Origin: an uncultured Collinsella sp. | Lineage (GTDB): Bacteria; Actinomycetota; Coriobacteriia; Coriobacteriales; Coriobacteriaceae | Direction of reading: 5' to 3' | Assembly: GCA_900754525.1 (NCBI GenBank) | Contig: CAAEDE010000023.1 | Coordinates: forward strand, 1-42,019 | DNA: 42,019 bases | Shown: piece by piece, positions 29,853 through 39,295 of the stretch | Position numbering within the stretch: position 1 is the stretch's first letter | How the letters are laid out: every line of letters begins with the position of its first letter | Position numbers and translations under genes: made by a program | Notes under the pieces: generated by a model | Seen by the model: only the letters and a program-made list of their open reading frames with translations | What the model was told of the DNA's origin: nothing | The model's database searches: none

Positions 29853-32800
29853 TTAGTCGTCATCGCTGACGCCCAGCTGCTGCAGCAGCATGAGTGTGGC
29901 CGCCACGGGGCCGGCGCCGTCGTTGGCATCGAGACCGCGACCCAGGCCGCTGCCCGCACCGGCGCCCGCCTTATAGGGCACCGACAGCTTGCGGCTCTTG
30001 GGGAAGTTCACCGCGCCGTACCGATTCTTAAACTCAAAGGCCACCTTCTTGGGCACGTCGACGCCCAAAAACGTGATGCGTCCGCCGCTGAGCGTGACGC
30101 TCTCGAGCCCCAAGCGCTCGCCGCGGATACGGATACGCGCGCGGTTGAACAGATTGAGTCCCGCCAACGGCAGCTCGCCATGCGCGGCCTCGGTCTCTTC
30201 CTGCACCTCGTCGATGCTCTCCAGGTCCTCGGCCGCTGCGAGCTTGCGGTACACGAGCACGCGCTGGTCCACCGCCGGCAGGTACTCCTCGGACAAGAAG
30301 TAATCGGCCGGCAGATTAATACCCACGCTCGCCGCCTCCACGCCGGCGTCGTCATCGTCGCGCGCCTCGGCCACGGCCTGGCCCAACATCTGCGTAAACA
30401 GATCAAAGCCCACGCTCGACAGGTTGCCGTGCTGCTCAGCGCCCATCAGCGAACCGGCGCCGCGAATCTCCAGGTCGCGCATGGCGATACGCATGCCGCT
30501 GCCCAGGTCCTGGAACTCGGAAAGTGCAGTCAGGCGCGCCGTGGCCTCCTCGGTGAGAGGCAGCTCACCCGGGAACATAAAGTACGCGTAGGCCTGCGTG
30601 GCAGAGCGGCCCACACGGCCCTTGAGCTGGTAGAGCTGCGCCAGACCCAAGCGCTGCGAGTCCTCGATGATCAGCGTGTTGGCGGTCGCGTTGTCGATGC
30701 CGCTCTCCACGATGGTCGTGGCGATGAGCACGTCGATCTTTTTGGTCGCGAACTCAATCATCACGTCCTCGACCTCGCGCGGGCTCATCTTTCCGTGCGC
30801 CACGCCCACGCGCGCCTCGGGCGCGGCCTCGTGCACGCGCGCCACGGCGTCGTCGATGGTCTTGACGCGGTTGGACACGTAGTACACCTGGCCGCCGCGG
30901 CCCACCTCCAGGCGAATCGCCGCGCTCACCACATCGGGGTCGTACTCCCCCACGTGCACGATCACGGGACGACGCCCAGTCGGCGGCGTGGTGATCAGGC
31001 TCATGTCGCGCACGCCGCTCGTGGCCATCTGCATGGTTCGCGGAATAGGCGTTGCCGAAAGCGTAAGCACGTCAATCTGCTCACGCAGGTTCTTGAGCTG
31101 CTCCTTGTGCTGCACGCCAAAGCGCTGCTCCTCGTCGATGATTACCAGGCCTAGGTTCTTGGGGTTCACATCGGCCGAAAGCAGACGATGCGTGCCGATG
31201 AGCACATCGATCGTGCCCTCGGCAAATGCCTTGAGCGCGCGCTTTTGCTGCGCCGGCGTGCGAAAGCGGCTGAGTACCTCGACTTCAAGGCCAAACGGGG
31301 CAAAACGCTCAAAGAACGTCTCGTAGTGCTGCTGGGCCAGAATGGTCGTGGGGCAGAGCACCATGACCTGGCGACCGGAGTCCACGCACTTAAACGCCGC
31401 GCGCAGGGCGACCTCGGTCTTGCCAAAGCCCACGTCTCCGCACAGCAGGCGGTCCATGGGCTTGGGCGCCTCCATATCGGCCTTAATGTCAGCGATGGCC
31501 TCCAGCTGATCGCGCGTCTCGTCGTAGGGGAAGCTCTGCTCCATCTCGATCTGCTCGGGCGTGTCGGGCGGGCAAGCGATACCGGTAATCGAAGAGCGGC
31601 GCGTATACAGATCGACCAGGTCAAACGCCAGCTTTTTGGCGTTCTTGCGCGCCTTGTTGGTGGCGCGCGTCCAGTCGGCGGTGTTGAGCCTGGTCAGGCG
31701 CGGCTTGTCGCCGTCGGGGCCAACATAGCGTGTGATGCGGTCAACCTGCTCGAGCGGCACGTAGAGCTTGTCGCCGTCGGCATATTCCAGCAAAAAGTAG
31801 TCGCGCTCCTTGCCGCCCACTTCCTGGCGCGCGATCTCGCTAAAGAGCGCGATGCCGTGAGTGGCGTGCACCACGTAGTCGCCCGGCTTAAACGGAAACG
31901 TGATCTGCGTAATGTCCACCTTGCGGCGGCTGCGCGCGCGGTTGGCGTCCATGCGGGCGTTGAGGTCGGCGATCGAGAACACGGCCAGGTTGGCATCGGG
32001 CACCACCACGCCCTGCGGCAAGGCGGCATCGACAAAGGTCACGCGTCCGCGCGAGATGGTGGGCACGGTGGCGCCGGCGGCAGCCTGGGCGGCACCTGCC
32101 TCGAGCGAGCGGGCGTTGAGCGCGTCGGCCTTGCGTTCGCGAATTGCAGCATGAGCATCCTGGCGGACAGCACGATCGGCAGAATCCGCCGCTGCCACGC
32201 GCACACGGTCGCCAATAGCGCCCGCGTTTTCGGGCGCGGCCGTCAGCGACTCCTCAAAAGTAATACCCTCATCGCCAAAGGTGAGCTCCATCGACTCGCG
32301 CGCACCGCGGTCGGGGATGGCAAATACGCAGGCATAGCGCTTGCCCACGACCTCCTGGATGCGCGTCATAAAGCGATTGTCCGAGCCCGCGATGGCCGGC
32401 TGCTCAATCTTGAGCTCTGCCGTCACCGCACCGCCGGCACGAATCAGGCTCACGTAGTTAAGGCGCTGCTGGGCACCAAAGTCGAGTTGCTGGGCACGCA
32501 CGTACAGGCCGTCCAGACGGTCGACCCCCGCCTCGCCGGCACGTGCCTCGATATCCTCGTAGGCACGCAGGCAATCGTCGAACAGCGAGCGCGGCTCGGA
32601 CAGCACCACGAGCGCCTTGCCGCTCACGTGCGCCAGCGGGCTCACGGTCTGGCCGTACATCACCGGCAAAAAGCGATCGAGCTCGGGCGTGACGATGCGC
32701 GCATCCACCATCTCGAGCAGCGCCGCCAGTTTGCTGTCGTCCTGGCTGGCACGATAGAGCGCCACATGCATGTTGTGGACGGCGTCGTCGGCGAGTGCGA

Positions 32801-33485
32801 GCTCGCGACAGGGGAAAATCTCGATGCTGTCCTCGTTGCCGATGGTCTGGCCCGTGGAACCCACCATGCGGCGGATGCGGTCGATCTCGTCGCCGAAAAA
32901 TTCAATGCGCACGGGCGCCTTTTCCTGCGCGGGAAACACCTCGACGGTGTCGCCGTGCACACGGAACAGGCCGGGCGCGTCGGCGGCGCCGGCATTGGTG
33001 TAGCCCATGCCCACCAGACACTGCGGCACCTCGTCAAAGGGAATCTCCTCGCCCACCGCAAAAGTAGTGGACTCCCAGTAGCGACTCTCGACCGGCGGCA
33101 CGCAGCGCAGCAGTGCGCGGGCCGAGGCGACCATAATGCAGTTGTCGCCGCGCACGATGCGCCCGAGCGCCTCGCAGCGCTGCGCCACCACGACGTCGTC
33201 GGGCGCCTGCTCGCGCCACGGATAGTCCTTGCGCTCGGGGAAGCGGCACACGTGCGCCAGCCCCACATAGGCGGCAAGGCTGCGGGCGGCACGATCGGCC
33301 GCGTCCTCGCCACTTACGATATAGACCGTGGGGCGCGGACGGCGCGCAAACTGGGCGGCGGCCATAAGCGTGCGGCCCGACTGCGACACGGCCAGCGTCA
33401 CGTCCTCGCCGGCATCGAGTCCGGCCTCGACGGTCTGCAAGGCCTCGGCAGTGTAGAGCTGCGCGGCTATACGGTGAATGAGCAT
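29853..33485 (-). CDS. mfd: transcription-repair coupling factor Mfd
   Basis: A 1210-residue protein. ATG at 33485 follows GGAGGAA; a start nine codons upstream lacks a site. In order: UvrB-like domains 1-2 (residues 1-350), the CarD-type RNA polymerase interaction domain (FKPGDYVVHATHGIALFSEI, near residue 530), the translocase with Walker A GDVGFGKTEVALRAAF and DEEQ box (IIDEEQRFGVQHKEQLK), helicase C domain (IATTIVESGIDNATANTLI) and the C-terminal TRCF domain. It releases stalled RNA polymerase and recruits UvrA. Residues about 455-490 carry an Ala-rich insertion not usual in the family. The C-terminal tail (residues 1180-1210) is Gly/Ala-rich. Confidence 0.97.
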   Translation of the reverse strand: MLIHRIAAQLYTAEALQTVEAGLDAGEDVTLAVSQSGRTLMAAAQFARRPRPTVYIVSGEDAADRAARSLAAYVGLAHVCRFPERKDYPWREQAPDDVVVAQRCEALGRIVRGDNCIMVASARALLRCVPPVESRYWESTTFAVGEEIPFDEVPQCLVGMGYTNAGAADAPGLFRVHGDTVEVFPAQEKAPVRIEFFGDEIDRIRRMVGSTGQTIGNEDSIEIFPCRELALADDAVHNMHVALYRASQDDSKLAALLEMVDARIVTPELDRFLPVMYGQTVSPLAHVSGKALVVLSEPRSLFDDCLRAYEDIEARAGEAGVDRLDGLYVRAQQLDFGAQQRLNYVSLIRAGGAVTAELKIEQPAIAGSDNRFMTRIQEVVGKRYACVFAIPDRGARESMELTFGDEGITFEESLTAAPENAGAIGDRVRVAAADSADRAVRQDAHAAIRERKADALNARSLEAGAAQAAAGATVPTISRGRVTFVDAALPQGVVVPDANLAVFSIADLNARMDANRARSRRKVDITQITFPFKPGDYVVHATHGIALFSEIARQEVGGKERDYFLLEYADGDKLYVPLEQVDRITRYVGPDGDKPRLTRLNTADWTRATNKARKNAKKLAFDLVDLYTRRSSITGIACPPDTPEQIEMEQSFPYDETRDQLEAIADIKADMEAPKPMDRLLCGDVGFGKTEVALRAAFKCVDSGRQVMVLCPTTILAQQHYETFFERFAPFGLEVEVLSRFRTPAQQKRALKAFAEGTIDVLIGTHRLLSADVNPKNLGLVIIDEEQRFGVQHKEQLKNLREQIDVLTLSATPIPRTMQMATSGVRDMSLITTPPTGRRPVIVHVGEYDPDVVSAAIRLEVGRGGQVYYVSNRVKTIDDAVARVHEAAPEARVGVAHGKMSPREVEDVMIEFATKKIDVLIATTIVESGIDNATANTLIIEDSQRLGLAQLYQLKGRVGRSATQAYAYFMFPGELPLTEEATARLTALSEFQDLGSGMRIAMRDLEIRGAGSLMGAEQHGNLSSVGFDLFTQMLGQAVAEARDDDDAGVEAASVGINLPADYFLSEEYLPAVDQRVLVYRKLAAAEDLESIDEVQEETEAAHGELPLAGLNLFNRARIRIRGERLGLESVTLSGGRITFLGVDVPKKVAFEFKNRYGAVNFPKSRKLSVPYKAGAGAGSGLGRGLDANDGAGPVAATLMLLQQLGVSDDD

Positions 33486-33645
33486 GCTGTTCCTCCGGCA
33501 TCGCAACGCCAAAAGCCCGCCGGGGCAAGCTCGGCGGGTCGTACGTCAAAGTTCATTGTTTGTCATGGTAGCGCATGGAGAGGACTCCTGCTCAAGCGTA
33601 CGCCCAGCCCCGCAACAAAAACGCCAGACGGAGATGCGTTCCGCC

Positions 33646-34311
33646 CTACCCCGCTACGCGCACGCTGGGGCACAAATCTGCCAGCGGACACTCGTCACAC
33701 TTGGGTTTGCGGGCGTCGCAGATCTCGCGGCCAAAGGTGATCCACTGATGGTTGACCGACTCCCAATACTCGTGCGGCAAAATCTTGAGCAGATCCTGCT
33801 CGGTCTTGAGCGGTTCCTTGGCATGCGTCTTGGGACTCAGCATCAGGCGGTGCGCAATGCGGTTGACGTGCGTGTCCACCGCAATGCCCTCTACGATGCC
33901 ATACCCCACGTTGAGCACGATGTTCGCCGTCTTGCGTCCCACGCCCGGCAGCTTCACGAGTTCCTTCATGTCGGCCGGCACCTCGCCGCCGTAGTCAGCA
34001 ACGATCATCTGGGCGGCCTCCACGGCATGCTTGGCCTTACTCTTATAAAAGCCGAGTGACTTAATGGTGTCCGCCACGTCAGCCACGCTCGCCCCGGCCA
34101 TGGCCTCGGGCGTGGGCCACTGGGCAAACAGCCGCGGCGTCACCTTGTTGACCTGCGCGTCGGTCGTTTGCGCCGAGAGTAGCACCGCGATCAGCAGGCG
34201 GAAGGGATTCTCGTGGTCCAAAAAGCACTCGACCGGGCCATAGCGACGGTTGAGGCGCTCACACACCTCGATGGCGCGCTCGCGCTTGGCGGCATTGGTC
34301 TCGCGTGGCAT
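33646..34311 (-). CDS. nth: endonuclease III
   Basis: A 221-residue bifunctional DNA glycosylase/AP lyase for oxidised pyrimidines. ATG at 34311 follows GAGGAG. Helix-hairpin-helix LPGVGRKTAN (residues 121-130) with catalytic K127, then catalytic D146 in AVDTHVNR. The [4Fe-4S] site is complete: C198-x6-C205-x2-C208-x5-C214. Length normal. It lies upstream of mfd on the same strand with 160 bp between, so a common repair theme without a clear operon. Confidence 0.96.
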   Translation of the reverse strand: MPRETNAAKRERAIEVCERLNRRYGPVECFLDHENPFRLLIAVLLSAQTTDAQVNKVTPRLFAQWPTPEAMAGASVADVADTIKSLGFYKSKAKHAVEAAQMIVADYGGEVPADMKELVKLPGVGRKTANIVLNVGYGIVEGIAVDTHVNRIAHRLMLSPKTHAKEPLKTEQDLLKILPHEYWESVNHQWITFGREICDARKPKCDECPLADLCPSVRVAG

Positions 34312-34374
34312 AACGACTCCTCGGCTCAACGGCACAATAAACTTATGGGCACAATTGTCCCACGTCCTAGACGC

Positions 34375-36177
34375 TTACGCCTCCAAGAATGCGCCGGTCT
34401 GACGGCTCCACAGACTCGCGTACTCGCCACCCGCCTCGACGAGCTGCACATGCGTGCCGTCCTCGACGATCTCGCCATCCGCCAGCACCACGATGCGGTC
34501 GAGCGCCGCCACGGTGGACAGGCGATGCGCCACCACAATGGAGGTGCGGCCGCGCATCAGGTTCTCGAGAGCTTCCTGCACCAACGCCTCGGACTCGCTA
34601 TCGAGGGCAGACGTCGCCTCGTCGAGTACCAGAATCGGCGCGTCGGTGAGGATGGCACGGGCAATGGCCACGCGCTGGCGCTGGCCGCCCGAAAGCTTAA
34701 CGCCGCGCTCGCCCACCATGGTGTCAAAGCCATGGGGCAGGCGGTCGATAAACTCCAGGGCATTGGCCAGGCGCGCCGCCTCACGAATTTGCTCGTCGGT
34801 GGCGTCGGGGCGGCCGTAGGCGATATTCTCGCGAATGGAGCGGTGGAACAGCAGCGCCTCCTGCGGCACGTAGGCAACCTGGCGGCGCAGGCTCTGCTGT
34901 GTGCAGCGCGAGACATCCTGACCGTCCACGAGTACGCGGCCGCCCTGAACATCGTCCAGGCGCAGCAGCAGCTTGGTGAGCGTCGTCTTGCCCGAGCCCG
35001 ATTTACCCACCAGGCCCACGCGCTGGCCCGCCGGCACATGGAGCGTCAGGTCGTCGAACACGCTATCGCCCGCCGCGGCGTCACGGTATGCAAAGCTCAA
35101 GTGCTCAAAATCGATCGCGCCCTCGGCCACCTTAAGCTCGGGAGCATGCTCGTCGTCCGCCACCAGGCGCGGCTCGTCCAGCACGCGCGTCATCTCGGCG
35201 GCGTCACCCAGCGCGCGGTTAATACGCTGCATCATGGAGCTCACGTAGTTCAGACGCATGGTGAGGTTATAGGTGTAGGTAAAGATCATGACGAGCGAGC
35301 CGGCCGAGATGCCAAACCACGCGTTGCCGCCCGCCACGAACACACTCACCACGGCCATGGTGATGACGATAAGGCCCGAGGTCGTAAAGTTGCGCTGCAT
35401 CATGGCGTGCATCGATACCGTTTCGGCATCGCGCGCGGCACGGTCGGCGGCATCGAACAGATCGCGTTCAAAGTCCTCTCGCCCGCAGGTCTTAACGGCC
35501 AAGATGTTCGTGACCGCATCGGACAGCACACCCGAGAGCTTATTCTGCGCGGCGGACGTCGCGGCCGAAAGTGGCATGATGCGCTTGTACATAAGCCAGA
35601 CAAACGCAATGTAGACGACCATGATGCCCACCAGGATCACGGTAAATGTGGGCACCACCGGAGCGAGTGCGGCCACGGTGCAGATGACCGAGGTGATGGT
35701 GGGGATGAGCGAATACACCGTCACGTCGACCAAGCCCGTATAGCCGCTCATAAAACGGCTTGTCTGGCTCACAAGCGATCCGCCAAAGCGGCTGGTATGG
35801 AATGTCATGGATTGGTTGGAGAGCGTGTCGAAGCACAGACGCGCCAGGTGATAGTTGCCCGCGATCTCGAGCTTGTAGACGGTGTAGTCCTGCAGCTTGG
35901 AGAGGATTTGACCCACCAGGTTAACGAGCACGAGCGCCAGGATATAGGGGGCGAAGACCTCAAACACCTGGTCACCCGCCACGGGACCGGCTTGAATGCG
36001 GTCGACAATGAGGGCCATCACATAGGTATTGGCAAACGTCAGCAAAAAGATGTAGCCCGCCGACGAGAGCACCGAGAGAAAGACAATCAGCGGCTGTGTG
36101 CGCGTGACACCCCAAAACCGCTGCAGCGTGCGGCGCACGGTGGAGCGGCTGAGCGGACTGGTGCTTCTCTGAGACAT
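34375..36177 (-). CDS. ABC exporter, fused permease/ATPase
   Basis: A 600-residue half-transporter. ATG at 36177 follows AAAGGA. Residues 1-330 are the six-helix ABC_membrane domain; residues 340-590 the ATPase with Walker A GKSGSGKTT, Q-loop YVPQEALLF, signature KLSGGQRQRVAIARAIL, Walker B PILVLDEATSALD and H-loop VAHRLS. It should work as a homodimer, since no second half-transporter is adjacent. Relatives export lipids, peptides or drugs; the substrate cannot be read from the sequence. Confidence 0.93.
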   Translation of the reverse strand: MSQRSTSPLSRSTVRRTLQRFWGVTRTQPLIVFLSVLSSAGYIFLLTFANTYVMALIVDRIQAGPVAGDQVFEVFAPYILALVLVNLVGQILSKLQDYTVYKLEIAGNYHLARLCFDTLSNQSMTFHTSRFGGSLVSQTSRFMSGYTGLVDVTVYSLIPTITSVICTVAALAPVVPTFTVILVGIMVVYIAFVWLMYKRIMPLSAATSAAQNKLSGVLSDAVTNILAVKTCGREDFERDLFDAADRAARDAETVSMHAMMQRNFTTSGLIVITMAVVSVFVAGGNAWFGISAGSLVMIFTYTYNLTMRLNYVSSMMQRINRALGDAAEMTRVLDEPRLVADDEHAPELKVAEGAIDFEHLSFAYRDAAAGDSVFDDLTLHVPAGQRVGLVGKSGSGKTTLTKLLLRLDDVQGGRVLVDGQDVSRCTQQSLRRQVAYVPQEALLFHRSIRENIAYGRPDATDEQIREAARLANALEFIDRLPHGFDTMVGERGVKLSGGQRQRVAIARAILTDAPILVLDEATSALDSESEALVQEALENLMRGRTSIVVAHRLSTVAALDRIVVLADGEIVEDGTHVQLVEAGGEYASLWSRQTGAFLEA

Positions 36178-36300
36178 GGGCTTCCTTTCGCATCTGATAG
36201 GGCGAAACGCCATTGTTGCACATTGAAGCGCACTTCAGGCAAGCGCGATGCGAAAAGCGCCCGCGCCGTGCTTGCGCCGGCGCCCCGCCGTCAGATGCAG

Positions 36301-37656
36301 CTAGTCCTCGTCTTTTTGGTCTGCGGGCAGGTCTGCGGACTCCAAGCCCAAAATCGCGTCGGCCTCCCGCGCGTCTTCCAGCGCGTCGATGTCCTTGAGT
36401 TTGCGCTCCATGACGTTGGTGCGCGTGGTAATGATGCCCTCGACCGTTTTGCCCGCGGTCTCGATCTGCTGTTGGGCGCGGCGCAGCGCCGCCTGATAGC
36501 GCGGCAGCTCGGCCTTGACGGCGGAGAGCACGCGCAGTACGTCGTCGGTACGTTTTTGCAGCCTAAACGTCTGGTAGCTCATCTGCAGACTATTGAGGAT
36601 GGCCGCCATGGTGCTGGGACCGGCTACGTTGACGTGATAGTCGCGGCCCAGGATCTCGATAAGCCCGGGGCGGCTGACGATCTCGGCGTACAGCCCCTCA
36701 AACGGCACGAATATGATGCCAAAGTTGGTCGTTGCCGGCACACTCAGGTACTTTTCGCAGATGTCTTTAGCCTCGCGCTTGACCATGGTGTCGAGCGTCT
36801 TGCGCGCAGCCGCCACGGTCTCCGTATCGCCCGACTCCTGCGCGTCGAGCAGATGCTCGTACGCATCACCCGGGAATTTGGAGTCAATCGGCAGCAGCAC
36901 GGGGTCGCCCTCGTCTACCGGCAGCTTGACGGCAAACTCAACACGCTCCGAGGCGCCGGGCTTGGTGGCGACGTTTTCCAGATATTGGTCGGGCGTAAGG
37001 ATGTCCGCCAGGATCGCGCCCAGCTGCACCTCGCCCAAAATGCCACGCGCCTTGACATTGCCCAGCACGCGCTTAAGGTCGCCCACGCCGGTGGCGATAG
37101 ACTGCATGTCGCCCAGGCCCTTGTACACGGCCTCGAGCTGGTCGCTCACCTGCTTAAACGATGCCGACAGTCGGTCGTTGAGTGTGCGAGAGAGCTTCTC
37201 GTCCACCGTCGCGCGCATCTGATCGAGCTGCACGTTGTTGTCTTTGCGGATGGCGCCCAGCTGAGCATCGACCGTCTCGCGCACCTTGTCCAGGCGATGC
37301 TCGATGCCTTCGCGGTTGGCGCCAAGCTGTTGGGCCGTCTCGCGGCGCAGGTCATCCATACGGTCGCCGGCCTGCGAGAACTCGCGCGCAATGGTCAGGT
37401 AGCGCTGCTGCTCTACGGCGGCGTCGGTCGTCTGCTGCTGCGCGATGGCATTTGCCGTGCGGCGGGTTTCGACCAACGCGACGTTCAGGGTGTCGAGCGT
37501 GCTGTTGGCCTGCTCGAGCGCTGCCAGCGTTTCCGCGCTACTGTCGCCACGCTCCCGCAGCTCGGCACGCAGGCTCTTGAGCTGGAGGGCGCAAGCCACA
37601 GCAACCCCCACCGCCACCAAGGCGATCACAACAAGCACAATATCAATAGCAGACAT
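36301..37656 (-). CDS. rmuC: DNA recombination protein RmuC
   Basis: A 451-residue protein. ATG at 37656 follows GGCGGAG. An N-terminal membrane anchor (residues 2-25, IVLVVIALVAVGVAVACAL) is followed by a long coiled coil (residues 30-200) and the RmuC nuclease-like domain (ARGILGEVQLGAILADILTPDQY, LPIDSKFPGDAYEHLL, PFEGLYAEI). RmuC limits inversions at short inverted repeats, which are abundant in this window's intergenic DNA. The C-terminus is acidic. Confidence 0.94.
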   Translation of the reverse strand: MSAIDIVLVVIALVAVGVAVACALQLKSLRAELRERGDSSAETLAALEQANSTLDTLNVALVETRRTANAIAQQQTTDAAVEQQRYLTIAREFSQAGDRMDDLRRETAQQLGANREGIEHRLDKVRETVDAQLGAIRKDNNVQLDQMRATVDEKLSRTLNDRLSASFKQVSDQLEAVYKGLGDMQSIATGVGDLKRVLGNVKARGILGEVQLGAILADILTPDQYLENVATKPGASERVEFAVKLPVDEGDPVLLPIDSKFPGDAYEHLLDAQESGDTETVAAARKTLDTMVKREAKDICEKYLSVPATTNFGIIFVPFEGLYAEIVSRPGLIEILGRDYHVNVAGPSTMAAILNSLQMSYQTFRLQKRTDDVLRVLSAVKAELPRYQAALRRAQQQIETAGKTVEGIITTRTNVMERKLKDIDALEDAREADAILGLESADLPADQKDED

Positions 37657-37707
37657 AAACTCCGCCCAACAAACCCAATCGATCATCAATCAAAACCGCG
37701 ATCAATC

Positions 37708-38271
37708 TTACCCCGCCACACACACCGGGCGCCCGGCCCCTTCTTGGGCGCCCCTCTCCTCCGCATATTCCATAATGCGGCGAGCCGTTTTCCTGCTCAC
37801 CTTTGAGTCATCGCCGGCCAAGTATGCGTATACGTTTCCTTTATTCAGGCGCAGAGCACGGCAGAGGCCATAGCGCGTTACACCCGATTCCTCCAATGCT
37901 TCCAGCGTTTTCTTTCTCATCAGGGCGTTCACCCTTCTATCGGCCGCCGGCTTTTCCTTCACCGCTCTATACGCACGCCAAACGTTGGCATAACGATTAG
38001 GGAGCTCACTTTTGGCGCATAGAGACGCCATGCTACCCGCTTGACCGTACAAGGATAAAACGTCTCGATAATCCCGTTCCATCCACGAGCCCTCGGATAA
38101 ACCCAGAACGTATTCGGCTTTTCCTTGCGCCAAAGCGAGCAAAAACAGAGCCTCCGCCACGCGCGGCGCATCCGTCGTCGCCTGCTCAACCAATTTTCTA
38201 AAACTCAGCGACTGCTGTCCGGATAGCTCTCGGCAATAGCCTTTTAAGAATCCCTCAAAGGTCAGATTCAA
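37708..38271 (-). CDS. hypothetical protein with C-terminal HTH-like segment
   Basis: A 187-residue protein starting with TTG at 38271, 7 nt after AAGGAGGTG, a very strong site that decides the start. Residues 1-120 are helical and unknown. Residues about 128-170 (VTRYGLCRALRLNKGNVYAYLAGD, VSRKTARRIMEYA) look like an XRE-type helix-turn-helix placed at the C-terminus, with the recognition part at LNKGNVYAYL. The AT-rich leader 38272-38350 may hold its promoter. It could be a regulator or an antitoxin; the family is not recognised and no partner toxin is adjacent. Confidence 0.62.
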   Translation of the reverse strand: MNLTFEGFLKGYCRELSGQQSLSFRKLVEQATTDAPRVAEALFLLALAQGKAEYVLGLSEGSWMERDYRDVLSLYGQAGSMASLCAKSELPNRYANVWRAYRAVKEKPAADRRVNALMRKKTLEALEESGVTRYGLCRALRLNKGNVYAYLAGDDSKVSRKTARRIMEYAEERGAQEGAGRPVCVAG

Positions 38272-38419
38272 CCGAGCACCTCCTTTTTGTATTACCTGTA
38301 TCCCTTATTATTATTCATCTTCAATAATACTATTCAGTCGCACGACAGGACCCACAGGATGCAAGGATTCCACTCGTGGCGATAATCCCTACACCCTAGA
38401 AGTCCTAATGCGACAAACG

Positions 38420-38854
38420 CTAGCTCTCCCAGCCGGCGCGGATGGTTGTTATGACGTCATCTAGGCGCTGGCCCAGGGCCGTTAGATGTTGGAGCACCTC
38501 GTTGGGCGATGCACCGTTGAGGATGCACGTGAGGGCATACGACGCCAGAAAGATGGCCGCAAGCCCCAACGGGATGAGCACGATCATCGCCAACGTACGC
38601 AGGCGCTGGGCCCAGCGACGGCGACGCGCACGATGCTTGTCGAACGCGAGCTCCTGCGCATATGAATCTTGCTGTACGGAATAGGCCTCTGGCGCCGATT
38701 CACACCCGGGCACAGCTGCAGGTACAGCAGCGGGCACGACGTTTTGCACGGGCGCCTGGTTGGCAACCCCTTGCATTTGCATCTCCATGAGTCGTTGCTG
38801 CTGACGCAGCATGCGCTCAGCTTGTTGCTGCGGAGTCTCAAGAAACAGATCCAT
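38420..38854 (-). CDS. hypothetical single-pass membrane protein
   Basis: A 144-residue protein. The ATG at 38854 follows GGAGG by 5 nt and is better than the ATG four codons upstream. Residues 8-35 are Gln/Met-rich and probably helical, residues 36-60 Pro/Ala-rich and flexible, residues 75-85 basic (RARRRRWAQRLR), followed by one membrane helix (about residues 87-110, LAMIVLIPLGLAAIFLASYAL). The rest is a short helical tail. No known family. The 38855-39295 gap upstream holds no gene but several hairpins. Confidence 0.6.
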   Translation of the reverse strand: MDLFLETPQQQAERMLRQQQRLMEMQMQGVANQAPVQNVVPAAVPAAVPGCESAPEAYSVQQDSYAQELAFDKHRARRRRWAQRLRTLAMIVLIPLGLAAIFLASYALTCILNGASPNEVLQHLTALGQRLDDVITTIRAGWES

Positions 38855-39105
38855 GCTGGCCTCCAAAATCGGAGCATTCGACGCTTACGACCAGCATCCC
38901 GCACCGCCATGACCGCGACAACGCAATCGCCGGCAATAGCCACAAAGTTTCTTTTGCTCAAAAGCTGTCGAAAAGCTCAACAACTCCCCTACCAGCACTT
39001 TCTCTGAGCTTTTTTCGCCAACAATCTTTTGGCCTTCCACCCTTACGCCAACTGACCAAAATCTAACCAATAGCTTGACGAAAATTGTGGAGACCGGGAC
39101 CCCAC

Positions 39106-39136
39106 AAAAACGTGCCGCCCCAAAAAGGGGCGGCAC
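39106..39136 (-). terminator. intrinsic terminator downstream of rubrerythrin
   Basis: A perfect 10-bp stem GTGCCGCCCC / GGGGCGGCAC with an AAAAA/TTTTT loop (39112-39136). On the minus strand it is followed by GTTTTTG. It lies about 160 bp after the rubrerythrin stop; on the plus strand TTTTTT follows 7 bp later, so it could act both ways. Confidence 0.75.
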
Positions 39137-39187
39137 ACAACCTTTTTTATCAGCTTTTCTGTATCGAGCACGCGACGACCCAACGCC

Positions 39188-39275
39188 GGAGCGCAAGGCG
39201 GGGAAATACCTTTGCCTCGCGCGACTCTGCGAAGCCGTGAGCGAGAGGGAAAGGTATTTCCCCGCCCTGCGCTCC
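39188..39275. repeat. 88-bp palindromic element
   Basis: Arms of 26 bp (39188-39213 and 39250-39275) pair with one mismatch; the arms contain GGCGGGGAAATACCTTT. The 36-nt loop can fold further (CCTCGC with GCGAGAGG). It lies 20 bp after the rubrerythrin stop codon. Non-coding. Confidence 0.7.
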
Positions 39276-39295
39276 GCAGCAGCCAGCGCCAAGCG

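Noticed and set aside
31188..33740. An 850-codon open frame opposite mfd
   Set aside because: Antisense of mfd, low-complexity composition, no ribosome site.
34213..37806. A 1197-codon open frame on the plus strand opposite the ABC exporter and RmuC
   Set aside because: It is the antisense of two well-recognised genes; its product is rich in His, Arg and Gly with no family resemblance. Long antisense frames are expected in GC-rich DNA.
38885..39292. A 135-codon minus-strand frame across the palindrome behind rubrerythrin
   Set aside because: It consists mostly of translated inverted repeat and terminator sequence and has no ribosome site.
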